64,000 bases of DNA from Siphonodentalium dalli (GCA_032622095.1 CP136066.1:230456961-230520960); one strand, 5' to 3'; shown: positions 11,149 to 24,956, counted from the first letter of the stretch. The notes: a model not told the origin generated them from the letters alone. Numbers and translations: made by a program.

Positions 11149-12168
11149 CTAAAAATAATTCATATGCCTTATCAGGGGAGTTACAACCGAGAACTGAGTC
11201 GAATTTACATGATTTGTTAAGTTTTTGAAAATATTGACATTGTTAGTGTTGTAGTTCCTGTACGTGACTTTTTTATGAGGGGGGTTTATGGGTTTGTGTT
11301 TGTTTGATTCAGATAGGAATATGCCGAAATGATCGGAGATGTCGCAAGTAATTATCCCTGTTTGATGACCAACTTGTACTTTGTTGGTATAGATGTGATC
11401 AATTAGGGTAGCAGAGTGCTCAGTCATTCTTGTCGGTTTCGTTATCATGGGCACGAATCCTCTCGTGAAGACATTGTTTATAAAATCGTTAGTTTTTTGA
11501 TGCGTATCGAAATTTAAGAGGTCGATGTTGAGGTCTCCTATTATGTAAGACTTGGTATTGTTCACTTGTTCTAATATATTATCGAATTTCAACATAAATT
11601 TGTCCAAGTCGGCCTTTGGTGCTGTGTTCGGTCTATAGATACATCCTACTATATAATTATCGTTCGCTCCTCTGTTTATTTCTATAAATAATGTTTCTAT
11701 TACATGTGGTATAAATACTGTTAAATCTGGTCTGGGTTTATATTGAAGATTTTCCTTTATATAAATGCCAACGCCGCCTCTGGCATCGTCGCCGTCAGGT
11801 CGAGATATGATTTCTAAGGGGTGATATCCCGGAAGTGAAAAATCTGAGGGACTATGCACTTTGAATATTTCTGTTAGGGCAATAACATCAAACAAATTTT
11901 CTTCTGTTTTCAAGTCACAAAGTAGATTTTTTAGATCTCCGTAATTTGCGTTAAGGCTTCTGCAATTTAGGCCGAAGATAGAGAATTTTATATTATTTGA
12001 TAGCATCTTTTTACCCTGTATAGGCGAAAAATATTGACATGTATTTTGATTCCAAAGTTGGATGCTATCGGGATTGAATTCATCTCCTTCTAATTGAGAC
12101 CATTTCGCCGCGAAATCATGTGCCTGTGTATCCCGAACCTCACTCAAAGTTATTCTATTTGCAGACAT
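11149..12168 (-). pseudogene. AP-endonuclease region of the CR1-like element
   Basis: 339 codons from an ATG at 12168. Endonuclease motifs in order: GLNCRSL (66-72), LTE with the metal-binding Glu (~100), GGVGIYI (131-137), GDLN (211-214), a TLIDHIY block (~255) and SDH (278-280). All key residues are present. A one-base slip near 11225 throws the frame off; shifting it restores FDSVLGCNSPDKAYELF and joins the RT segment. It nicks target DNA in intact relatives. Confidence 0.85.
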
Positions 12169-12404
12169 TGTGGAAATTTCTAAATTGCTGTAATGTGCGC
12201 CCCGGTATCGCCATATGTTTATGTTATCGTGCGGAAGATGATCGATATGTATGCGTGGAAATTAATACGAATATCATTTTTGCTAAACTTGAATTCAAGT
12301 TCTTTGGTGGAATTGTATCAATAAATGCTGATGTTAATATAAATATAGCATATATGATGTCAATATATTTTGTCAAATACAATTGATATAGATGAATAAT
12401 TACT

Positions 12405-12551
12405 AGATAGTCATTACAGGCATACTATCATCATATAAATAAAATATTCATTTGTATTTCTCTGGCGACCTTAATAATACAATAGATTTCCATAACAGCT
12501 GTTTGTAATAACATAATGCACAAACGGAGTCAACCCAGAGGTACACATAGC
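12405..12551 (+). repeat. Composite dispersed repeat, copy B, right part
   Basis: Resumes with AGATAG then GGCATACTATCATCATATAA, matching copy A after 1764. It ends at the foldback element at 12552. Confidence 0.7.
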
Positions 12552-13031
12552 AAATATGTGACCCGCCATATCAAATCCAGTCGTAAGTCGGTATTTTGTT
12601 TATCCTGTGCCAATGCATTTTCTTATATATGCGAGTCGACCATATGTCGCCTCGCATATATAAGAGAATGCATTGGCCTAACACTTTTTTACAATTTTAA
12701 TAATTTGTTCTTGTATTCTTTAACACGTTAAAATTTCACCCATACAGAGCCCCAGACAAACATGAACAGACCACATATGCTTCTATATGCTATATGCTTC
12801 TATATATGTGTGGGGCTCCCTACAGGGTAATGGATGTTTTTTTATTTTATGTCATAATAATTGTAAGAAACATTTATTTAAAAAAAATGATAAAAAATTG
12901 ATAGGCCAATGCATTCTCTTATATATGCGAGGCGACCTTTGATCGACTCGCATATATAAGATAATGCATTGGCACAGGGTAAACAAAAATCCCGACTTAC
13001 GACTGAATTTGATATGGCGGGTCACATATTT
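12552..13031. mobile_element. Nested-palindrome foldback element, copy 1
   Basis: Outer inverted repeats begin AAATATGTGACCCGCC and end with its complement; about 45 bases pair, with few mismatches. Inside are two 67-bp palindromes (12610-12676 and 12906-12972) in opposite orientation, and between them a stem with GAGCCCCA (12747-12754) facing TGGGGCTC (12811-12818). A near-identical architecture is found at 49716-50179. TA or ATAT flanks both copies. No ORF; a non-autonomous TIR element is likely. Confidence 0.8.
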
Positions 13032-14072
13032 TATTCTTAATACAACATGAAAGGTATGTACAGGATAATAACGGTTTCCCCGTGAACAAGTATCTTTTAT
13101 TCGGTATCATTCTTAAATTTTTGGTTTTGGTCAATTGTTGGCCATTTTGTAGTTGCTCACTGTTAAAGTTTTGGAAATAAGGTGCTACAAGATATGTAAT
13201 TCCATCCTAAAATGATCTAGAAAATAATGGAAATGACGTATGTATGTGGTTACCATGTATCTATATCTATATTTGCGAATGTCTGTCTGTCTTTCTGTCT
13301 GTCTGTCTGTCTGTGTTCTATAGAAATTCACAGGGGACCACTTATGTGGCACAAAACGGGTCTATTAGGGTTATCTTTTTACGAGAAAGATAATGGCGAT
13401 GGTTAGAATTTTTTTAAGTGACGTCGTTAGGGTCAGGGGCAGTAAAAGGAGAGGGGCAGAAAAACAAAAAAATATATATTAAAGTAAGTCTCGGCCAAAA
13501 TGTTAGACAATAGTGCTGAACTCCAAAATTGGTCCCTAAAATAATACTTGGGCCCTTTGTATAAACAATGGATGGAGCCAACGAAGTCCTCATCAAACCG
13601 TACTCCACTATCAAACAGAAAATGGTCCCATATTCCTCAAAGAGCATAATAGCGAGACGACTAATAATAATTATATGGCCATATTAATAGTTTTGGGGGA
13701 GGGTCAGCTTTTTTAAGGTCCTGGGTGCAAATTTCGGACCAAGTACGTTCTGAATAATATTGCGGCGTGCCGACAAGACCAGCGTAGTTTATAATTATAA
13801 ACGAAGGCTCAAAAGACGTTTATTGAATGTATAGCGCAGGTGTTTGGAAGACGGGATTATTCGAATATACAGTGCGAAAAATGAAATGTTAAATAATTTC
13901 TTTTCATCTGATATAAAACTGTATGGGACCCTTTTTTGCTTGAAAATTCATGTTTATATAACAACATGTATATTCATAACATCGTGAAACACTAGATATG
14001 TGAACAATACACCAATGAAACTTGTATTCGACGAGTATTCCTACATTGTGTTTTAATTTTTGTGGAACCACA
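13032..14072. other. No gene seen; (TCTG)n microsatellite
   Basis: A (TCTG)n tract lies at about 13280-13317. The rest is intergenic with no supported feature up to the satellite. Confidence 0.5.
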
Positions 14073-17000
14073 TGGATGAGGTCAGACACATCCTGAATTC
14101 CACTATTATAGTGGTATATGACCAGGTCAGACACATCCTGAATTCCACTATTATAGTGGTATATGACCAGGTCAGACACATCCTGAATTCCACTATTATA
14201 GTGGTATATGACCAGGTCAGACACATCCTGTATTCCACTATTATAGTGGTATATGACCAGGTCAGACACATCCTGAATTCCACTATTATAGTGGTATATG
14301 ACCAGGTCAGACACATCCTGAATTCCACTATTATAGTGGTATATGACCAGGTCAGACACATCCTGAATTCCACTATTATAGTGGTATATGACCAGGTCAG
14401 ACACATCCTGAATTCCACTATTATAGTGGTATATGACCAGGTCAGACACATCCTGAATTCCACTATTATAGTGGTATATGACCAGGTCAGACACATCCTG
14501 TATTCCACTATTATAGTGGTATATGACCAGGTCAGACACATCCTGAATTCCACTATTATAGTGGTATATGACCAGGTCAGACACATCCTGAATTCCACTA
14601 TTATAGTGGTATATGACCAGGTCAGACACATCCTGAATTCCACTATTATAGTGGTATATGACCAGGTCAGACACATCCTGAATTCCACTATTATAGTGGT
14701 ATATGACCAGGTCAGACACATCCTGAATTCCACTATTATAGTGGTATATGACCAGGTCAGACACATCCTGAATTCCACTATTATAGTGGTATATGACCAG
14801 GTCAGACACATCCTGAATTCCACTATTATAGTGGTATACGACCAGGTCAGACACATCCTGAATTCCACTATTATAGTGGTATATGACCAGGTCAGACACA
14901 TCCTGAATTCCACTATTATAGTGGTATATGACCAGGTCAGACACATCCTGAATTCCACTATTATAGTGGTATATGACCAGGTCAGACACATCCTGAATTC
15001 CACTATTATAGTGGTATATGACCAGGTCAGACACATCCTGAATTCCACTATTATAGTGGTATATGACCAGGTCTTATAGTGGTATATGACCAGGTCAGAC
15101 ACATCCTGAATTCCACTATTATAGTGGTATATGACCAGGTCAGACACATCCTGAATTCCACTATTATAGTGGTATATGACCAGGTCAGACACATCCTGAA
15201 TTCCACTATTATAGTGGTATATGACCAGGTCTTATAGTGGTATATGACCAGGTCAGACACATCCTGAATTCCACTATTATAGTGGTATATGACCAGGTCA
15301 GACACATCCTGAATTCCACTATTATAGTGGTATATGACCAGGTCAGACACATCCTGAATTCCACTATTATAGTGGTATATGACCAGGTCTTATAGTGGTA
15401 TATGACCAGGTCAGACACATCCTGAATTCCACTATTATAGTGGTATATGACCAGGTCAGACACATCCTGAATTCCACTATTATAGTGGTATATGACCAGG
15501 TCAGACACATCCTGAATTCCACTATTATAGTGGTATATGACCAGGTCAGACACATCCTGAATTCCACTATTATAGTGGTATATGATCAGGTCAGACACAT
15601 CCTGAATTCCACTATTATAGTGGTATATGACCAGGTCAGACACATCCTGAATTCCACTATTATAGTGGTATATGACCAGGTCAGACACATCCTGAATTCC
15701 ACTATTATAGTGGTATATGACCAGGTCAGACACATCCTGAATTCCACTATTATAGTGGTATATGACCAGGTCAGACACATCCTGAATTCCACTATTATAG
15801 TGGTATACGACCAGGTCAGACACATCCTGAATTCCACTATTATAGTGGTATATGACCAGGTCAGACACATCCTGAATTCCACTAGTATAGTGGTATATGA
15901 CCAGGTCAGACACATCCTGAATTCCACTATTATAGTGGTATATGACCAGGTCTTATAGTGGTATATGACCAGGTCAGACACATCCTGAATTCCACTATTA
16001 TAGTGGTATATGACCAGGTCAGACAGATCCTGAATTCCACTATTATAGTGGTATATGACCAGGTCAGACACATCCTGAATTCCACTATTATAGTGGTATA
16101 TGACCAGGTCAGACACATCCTGAATTCCACTATTATAGTGGTATATGACCAGGTCAGACACATCCTGAATTCCACTATTATAGTGGTATATGACCAGGTC
16201 AGACACATCCTGAATTCCACTATTATAGTGGTATATGACCAGGTCAGACACATCCTGAATTCCACTATTATAGTGGTATATGACCAGGTCAGACACATCC
16301 TGAATTCCACTATTATAGTGGTATATGACCAGGTCAGACACATCCTGAATTCCACTATTATAGTGGTATATGACCAGGTCAGACACATCCTGAATTCCAC
16401 TATTATAGTGGTATATGACCAGGTCAGACACATCCTGAATTCCACTATTATAGTGGTATATGACCAGGCCAGACACATCCTGAATTCCACTATTATAGTG
16501 GTATATGACCAGGTCAGACACATCCTGAATTCCACTATTATAGTGGTATATGACCAGGTCAGACACATCCTGAATTCCACTATTATAGTGGTATATGACC
16601 AGGTCAGACACATCCTGAATTCCACTATTATAGTGGTATATGACCAGGTCAGACACATCCTGAATTCCACTATTATAGTGGTATATGACCAGGTCAGACA
16701 CATCCTGAATTCCACTATTATAGTGGTATATGACCAGGTCAGGCACATCCTGAATTCCACTATTATAGTGGTATATGACCAGGTCAGATACATCCTGAAT
16801 TCCACCATTATAGTGCTATATGACCAGGTCAGATACATCCTGAATTCCACTATTATAGTGGTATATGACCAGGTCAGACACATCCTGAAATCCACTATTA
16901 TAGTGGTATATGACCAGGTCTGACACATCCGGAATTCCACTATTATAGTGGTATATGACCAGGTCAGACACATCCTGAATTCCACTATTATAGTGGTATA

Positions 17001-20000
17001 TGACCAGGTCAGACACATCCTGAATTCCACTATTATAGTGGTATATGACCAGGTCAGACACATCCTGAATTCCACTATTATAGTGGTATATGACCAGGTC
17101 AGACACATCCTGAAATCCACTATTATAGTGGTATATGACCAGGTCTGACACATCCGGAATTCCACTATTATAGTGGTATATGACCAGGTCAGACACATCC
17201 TGAATTCCACTATTATAGTGGTATATGACCAGGTCAGACACATCCTGAAATCCACTATTATAGTGGTATATGACCAGGTCAGACACATCCTGAATTCCAC
17301 TATTATAGTGGTATATGACCAGGTCAGACACATCCTGAATTCCACTATTATAGTGGTATATGACCAGGTCAGACACATCCTGAATTCCACTATTATAGTG
17401 GTATATGACCAGGTCAGACACATCCTGAAATCCACTATTATAGTGGTATATGACCAGGTCTGACACATCCGGAATTCCACTATTATAGTGGTATATGACC
17501 AGGTCAGACACATCCTGAAATCCACTATTATAGTGGTATATGACCAGGTCTGACACATCCGGAATTCCACTATTATAGTGGTATATGACCAGGTCAGATA
17601 CATCCTGAATTCCACCATTATAGTGCTATATGACCAGGTCAGATACATCCTGAATTCCACTATTATAGTGGTATATGACCAGGTCAGATACATCCTGAAT
17701 TCCACTATTATAGTGGTATATGACCAGGTCAGACACATCCGGAATTCCACTATTATAGTGGTATATGACCAGGTCAGATACATCCTGAATTCCACCATTA
17801 TAGTGCTATATGACCAGGTCAGATACATCCTGAATTCCACTATTATAGTGGTATATGACCAGGTCAGACACATCCTGAATTCCACCATTATAGTGCTATA
17901 TGACCAGGTCAGATACATCCTGAATTCCACTATTATAGTGGTATATGACCAGGTCAGATACATCCTGAATTCCACTATTATAGTGGTATATGACCAGGTC
18001 AGATACATACTGAATTCCACCATTATAGTGCTATATGACCAGGTCAGATACATCCTGAATTCCACTATTATAGTGGTATATGACCAGGTCAGATACATCC
18101 TGAATTCCACCATTATAGTGCTATATGACCAGGTCAGATACATCCTGAATTCCACTATTATAGTGGTATATGACCAGGTCAGATACATCCTGAATTCCAC
18201 TATTATAGTGGTATATGACCAGGTCAGACACATCCTGAATTCCACTATTATAGTGGTATATGACCAGGTCAGACACATCCTGAATTCCACTATTATAGTG
18301 GTATATGACCAGGTCAGACACATCCTGAATTCCACTATTATAGTGGTATATGACCAGGTCAGACACATCCTGAATTCCACTATTATAGTGGTATATGACC
18401 AGGTCTGACACATCCTGAATTCCACTATTATAGTGGTATATGACCAGGTCTGACACATCCGGAATTCCACTATTATAGTGGTATATGACCAGGTCAGATA
18501 CATCCTGAATTCCACCATTATAGTGCTATATGACCAGGTCAGATACATCCTGAATTCCACTATTATAGTGGTATATGACCAGGTCAGACACATCCTGAAA
18601 TCCACTATTATAGTGGTATATGACCAGGTCTGACACATCCGGAATTCCACTATTATAGTGGTATATGACCAGGTCAGACACATCCTGAATTCCACTATTA
18701 TAGTGGTATATGACCAGGTCAGACACATCCTGAATTCCACTATTATAGTGGTATATGACCAGGTCAGACACATCCTGAATTCCACTATTATAGTGGTATA
18801 TGACCAGGTCAGACACATCCTGAATTCCACTATTATAGTGGTATATGACCAGGTCAGACACATCCTGAATTCCACTATTATAGTGGTATATGACCAGGTC
18901 AGACACATCCTGTATTCCACTATTATAGTGGTATATGACCAGGTCAGACACATCCTGAATTCCACTATTATAGTGGTATATGACCAGGTCAGACACATCC
19001 TGAATTCCACTATTATAGTGGTATATGACCAGGTCAGACACATCCTGAATTCCACTATTATAGTGGTATATGACCAGGTCAGACACATCCTGAATTCCAC
19101 TATTATAGTGGTATATGACCAGGTCAGACACATCCTGAATTCCACTATTATAGTGGTATATGACCAGGTCAGACACATCCTGTATTCCACTATTATAGTG
19201 GTATATGACCAGGTCAGACACATCCTGAATTCCACTATTATAGTGGTATATGACCAGGTCAGACACATCCTGAATTCCACTATTATAGTGGTATATGACC
19301 AGGTCAGACACATTCTGAATTCCACTATTATAGTGGTATATGACCAGGTCAGACACATCCTGAATTCCACTATTATAGTGGTATATGACCAGGTCAGACA
19401 CATCCTGAATTCCACTATTATAGTGGTATATGACCAGGTCAGACACATCCTGAAATCCACTATTATAGTGGTATATGACCAGGTCTGACACATCCGGAAT
19501 TCCACTATTATAGTGGTATATGACCAGGTCAGACACATCCTGAATTCCACTATTATAGTGGTATATGACCAGGTCAGACACATCCTGAATTCCACTATTA
19601 TAGTGGTATATGACCAGGTCAGACACATCCTGAATTCCACTATTATAGTGGTATATGACCAGGTCAGACACATCCTGAATTCCACTATTATAGTGGTATA
19701 TGACCAGGTCAGACACATCCTGTATTCCACTATTATAGTGGTATATGACCAGGTCAGACACATCCTGAATTCCACTATTATAGTGGTATATGACCAGGTC
19801 AGACACATCCTGAATTCCACTATTATAGTGGTATATGACCAGGTCAGACACATCCTGAATTCCACTATTATAGTGGTATATGACCAGGTCAGACACATTC
19901 TGAATTCCACTATTATAGTGGTATATGACCAGGTCAGACACATCCTGAATTCCACTATTATAGTGGTATATGACCAGGTCAGACACATCCTGAATTCCAC

Positions 20001-23000
20001 TATTATAGTGGTATATGACCAGGTCAGACACATCCTGAATTCCACTATTATAGTGGTATATGACCAGGTCAGACACATCCTGAATTCCACTATTATAGTG
20101 GTATATGACCAGGTCAGACACATCCTGAATTCCACTATTATAGTGGTATATGACCAGGTCTTATAGTGGTATATTACCAGGTCAGACACATCCTGAATTC
20201 CACTATTATAGTGGTATATGACCAGGTCAGACACATCCTGAATTCCACTATTATAGTGGTATATGACCAGGTCAGACACATCCTGTATTCCACTATTATA
20301 GTGGTATATGACCAGGTCAGACACATCCTGAATTCCACTATTATAGTGGTATATGACCAGGTCAGACACATCCTGAATTCCACTATTATAGTGGTATATG
20401 ACCAGGTCAGACACATCCTGAATTCCACTATTATAGTGGTATATGACCAGGTCAGACACATCCTGAATTCCACTATTATAGTGGTATATGACCAGGTCAG
20501 ACACATCCTGAATTCCACTATTATAGTGGTATATGACCAGGTCAGACACATCCTGAATTCCACTATTATAGTGGTATATGACCAGGTCAGACACATCCTG
20601 AATTCCACTATTATAGTGGTATATGACCAGGTCAGACACATCCTGTATTCCACTATTATAGTGGTATATGACCAGGTCAGACACATCCTGAATTCCACTA
20701 TTATAGTGGTATATGACCAGGTCAGACACATCCTGAATTCCACTATTATAGTGGTATATGACCAGGTCAGACACATCCTGAATTCCACTATTATAGTGGT
20801 ATATGACCAGGTCAGACACATCCTGAATTCCACTATTATAGTGGTATATGACCAGGTCAGACACATCCTGAATTCCACTATTATCGTGGTATATGACCAG
20901 GTCAGACACATCCTGAATTCCACTATTATAGTGGTATATGACCAGGTCAGACACATCCTGAATTCCACTATTATAGTGGTATATGACCAGGTCAGACACA
21001 TCCTGAATTCCACTATTATAGTGGTATATGACCAGGTCAGACACATCCTGAATTCCACTATTATAGTGGTATATGACCAGGTCAGACACATCCTGAATTC
21101 CACTATTATAGTGGTATATGACCAGGTCAGACACATCCTGAATTCCACTATTATAGTGGTATATGACCAGGTCAGACACATCCTGAATTCCACTATTATA
21201 GTGGTATATGACCAGGTCAGACACATCCTGAATTCCACTATTATAGTGGTATATGACCAGGTCAGACACATCCTGAATTCCACTATTATAGTGGTATATG
21301 ACCAGGTCTTATAGTGGTATATGACCAGGTCAGACACATCCTGAATTCCACTATTATAGTGGTATATGACCAGGTCAGACACATCCTGAATTCCACTATT
21401 ATAGTGGTATATGACCAGGTCAGACACATCCTGAATTCCACTATTATAGTGGTATATGACCAGGTCTTATAGTGGTATATGACCAGGTCAGACACATCCT
21501 GAATTCCACTATTATAGTGGTATATGACCAGGTCAGACACATCCTGAATTCCACTATTATAGTGGTATATGACCAGGTCAGACACATCCTGAATTCCACT
21601 ATTATAGTGGTATATGACCAGGTCTTATAGTGGTATATGACCAGGTCAGACACATCCTGAATTCCACTATTATAGTGGTATATGACCAGGTCAGACACAT
21701 CCTGAATTCCACTATTATAGTGGTATATGACCAGGTCAGACACATCCTGAATTCCACTATTATAGTGGTATATGACCAGGTCAGACACATCCTGAATTCC
21801 ACTATTATAGTGGTATATGATCAGGTCAGACACATCCTGAATTCCACTATTATAGTGGTATATGACCAGGTCAGACACATCCTGAATTCCACTATTATAG
21901 TGGTATATGACCAGGTCAGACACATCCTGAATTCCACTATTATAGTGGTATATGACCAGGTCAGACACATCCTGTATTCCACTATTATAGTGGTATATGA
22001 CCAGGTCAGACACATCCTGAATTCCACTATTATAGTGGTATATGACCAGGTCAGACACATCCTGAATTCCACTATTATAGTGGTATATGACCAGGTCAGA
22101 CACATCCTGAATTCCACTATTATAGTGGTATATGACCAGGTCAGACACATCCTGAATTCCACTATTATAGTGGTATATGACCAGGTCAGACACATCCTGA
22201 ATTCCACTATTATAGTGGTATATGACCAGGTCAGACACATCCTGTATTCCACTATTATAGTGGTATATGACCAGGTCAGACACATCCTGAATTCCACTAT
22301 TATAGTGGTATATGACCAGGTCAGACACATCCTGAATTCCACTATTATAGTGGTATATGACCAGGTCAGACACATCCTGAATTCCACTATTATAGTGGTA
22401 TATGACCAGGTCAGACACATCCTGAATTCCACTATTATAGTGGTATATGACCAGGTCAGACACATCCTGAATTCCACTATTATAGTGGTATATGACCAGG
22501 TCAGACACATCCTGAATTCCACTATTATAGTGGTATATGACCAGGTCTTATAGTGGTATATGACCAGGTCAGACACATCCTGAATTCCACTATTATAGTG
22601 GTATATGACCAGGTCAGACACATCCTGAATTCCACTATTATAGTGGTATATGACCAGGTCAGACACATCCTGAATTCCACTATTATAGTGGTATATGACC
22701 AGGTCTTATAGTGGTATATGACCAGGTCAGACACATCCTGAATTCCACTATTATAGTGGTATATGACCAGGTCAGACACATCCTGAATTCCACTATTATA
22801 GTGGTATATGACCAGGTCAGACACATCCTGAATTCCACTATTATAGTGGTATATGACCAGGTCAGACACATCCTGAATTCCACTATTATAGTGGTATATG
22901 ATCAGGTCAGACACATCCTGAATTCCACTATTATAGTGGTATATGACCAGGTCAGACACATCCTGAATTCCACTATTATAGTGGTATATGACCAGGTCAG

Positions 23001-24583
23001 ACACATCCTGAATTCCACTATTATAGTGGTATATGACCAGGTCAGACACATCCTGAATTCCACTATTATAGTGGTATATGACCAGGTCAGACACATCCTG
23101 AATTCCACTATTATAGTGGTATATGACCAGGACAGACACATCCTGAATTCCACTATTATAGTGGTATATGACCAGGTCAGACACATCCTGAATTCCACTA
23201 TTATAGTGGTATATGACCAGGTCAGACACATCCTGAATTCCACTATTATAGTGGTATATGACCAGGTCAGACACATCCTGAATTCCACTATTATAGTGGT
23301 ATATGACCAGGTCAGACACATCCTGAATTCCACTATTATAGTGGTATATGACCAGGTCAGACACATCCTGAATTCCACTATTATAGTGGTATATGACCAG
23401 GTCAGACACATCCTGAATTCCACTATTATAGTGGTATATGACCAGGTCAGACACATCCTGAATTCCACTATTATAGTGGTATATGACCAGGTCAGACACA
23501 TCCTGAATTCCACTATTATAGTGGTATATGACCAGGTCAGACACATCCTGAATTCCACTATTATAGTGGTATATGACCAGGTCAGACACATCCTGAATTC
23601 CACTATTATAGTGGTATATGACCAGGTCAGACACATCCTGAATTCCACTATTATAGTGGTATATGACCAGGTCAGACACATCCTGAATTCCACTATTATA
23701 GTGGTATATGACCAGGTCAGACACATCCTGAATTCCACTATTATAGTGGTATATGACCAGGTCAGACACATCCTGAATTCCACTATTATAGTGGTATATG
23801 ACCAGGTCAGACACATCCTGAATTCCACTATTATAGTGGTATATGACCAGGTCAGACACATCCTGAATTCCACTATTATAGTGGTATATGACCAGGTCAG
23901 ACACATCCTGAATTCCACTATTATAGTGGTATATGACCAGGTCAGACACATCCTGAATTCCACTATTATAGTGGTATATGACCAGGTCAGACACATCCTG
24001 AATTCCACTATTATAGTGGTATATGACCAGGTCAGACACATCCTGAATTCCACTATTATAGTGGTATATGACCAGGTCAGACACATCCTGAATTCCACTA
24101 TTATAGTGGTATACGACCAGGTCAGACACATCCTGAATTCCACTATTATAGTGGTATATGACCAGGTCAGACACATCCTGAATTCCACTATTATAGTGGT
24201 ATGTGACCAGGTCAGACACATCCTGAATTCCACTATTATAGTGGTATATGACCAGGTCAGACACATCCTGAATTCCACTATTATAGTGGTATATGACCAG
24301 GTCAGACACATCCTGAATTCCACTATTATAGTGGTATATGACCAGGTCTTATAGTGGTATATGACCAGGTCAGACACATCCTGAATTCCACTATTATAGT
24401 GGTATATGACCAGGTCAGACACATCCTGAATTCCACTATTATAGTGGTATATGACCAGGTCAGACACATCCTGAATTCCACTATTATAGTGGTATATGAC
24501 CAGGTCTTATAGTGGTATATGACCAGGTCAGACACATCCTGAATTCCACTATTATAGTGGTATATGACCAGGTCAGACACATC
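14073..24583 (+). repeat. 45-bp satellite array (~230 monomers)
   Basis: Head-to-tail 45-bp monomers, each with GAATTC and the 15-base inverted repeat CCACTATTATAGTGG. Most are identical or differ by one base. Twelve units are shortened to 23 bp by loss of the same 22 bases (which removes the left half of the inverted repeat), starting at 15071, 15229, 15387, 15950, 20158, 21306, 21464, 21622, 22545, 22703, 24346 and 24504. A variant-rich block lies at about 16780-18660. The array runs into the gap, so its true length is unknown. Long ORFs in it arise because 45 is a multiple of three. Confidence 0.98.
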
Positions 24584-24683
24584 NNNNNNNNNNNNNNNNN
24601 NNNNNNNNNNNNNNNNNNNNNNNNNNNNNNNNNNNNNNNNNNNNNNNNNNNNNNNNNNNNNNNNNNNNNNNNNNNNNNNNNNN
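24584..24683. other. Assembly gap (100 N)
   Basis: Exactly 100 N, a conventional placeholder of unknown true size. It separates the satellite from the left arm of the giant inverted repeat. Confidence 0.99.
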
Positions 24684-24956
24684 GGTACGGGTGATTATAA
24701 TAATACCCACTCGTCATTGATGGTTGGTCACGTGACAACCCGCTCTCTCACGCCCGGTATTCCTTGGTATTGTCCGAGGTATGGGTGATTGATGGTTGGT
24801 CTCGTGACAACCCGCTCTCTCACGCCCGGTATTCCTTGGTATTGTCTGAGGTACGGGTGATTATTATAATACCCACTCGTCATTGATTGGTGGTGGTCAC
24901 GTGACAACCGGCTCTCTCACGCCCGGTATTCATTGGTATTGTCTGAGGTACGGGTG
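24684..24956 (-). repeat. 97-bp tandem array, left copy (cut by gap)
   Basis: Mirror of 42291-42563. Units contain GTCACGTGAC or GTCACGAGAC and ACCCGTACCTCAGACAATAC (complement). Confidence 0.85.

Larger units (their letters stand above)
8541..12404 (-). mobile_element. CR1-like non-LTR retrotransposon (near full length, inactive)
   Basis: Read on the minus strand: 5' region, AP endonuclease (12168-11149), RT and C-terminal domain (to 9058), ~500-bp 3' UTR with a stem-loop at 8633-8676 (AGCCC-TATC-GGGCT at its core on the plus strand), and a short 5-bp tandem tail seen as GGATAGGATA at 8541. A 3' hairpin followed by a microsatellite tail is typical of the CR1/L2 group. AGATAG flanks both sides (8535-8540 and 12405-12410), a likely 6-bp target duplication. 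The interrupted host repeat matches copy A on both sides. Three frameshifts make it non-autonomous. Confidence 0.85.

Noticed and set aside
13904-22553. Very long ORFs on both strands with 15-residue repeats
   Set aside because: Translation of the 45-bp satellite. Open frames follow from unit length and base composition; no start, splice or domain evidence.
14073-24583. CRISPR-like array
   Set aside because: No unique spacers: monomers are contiguous and identical, and the genome is eukaryotic.
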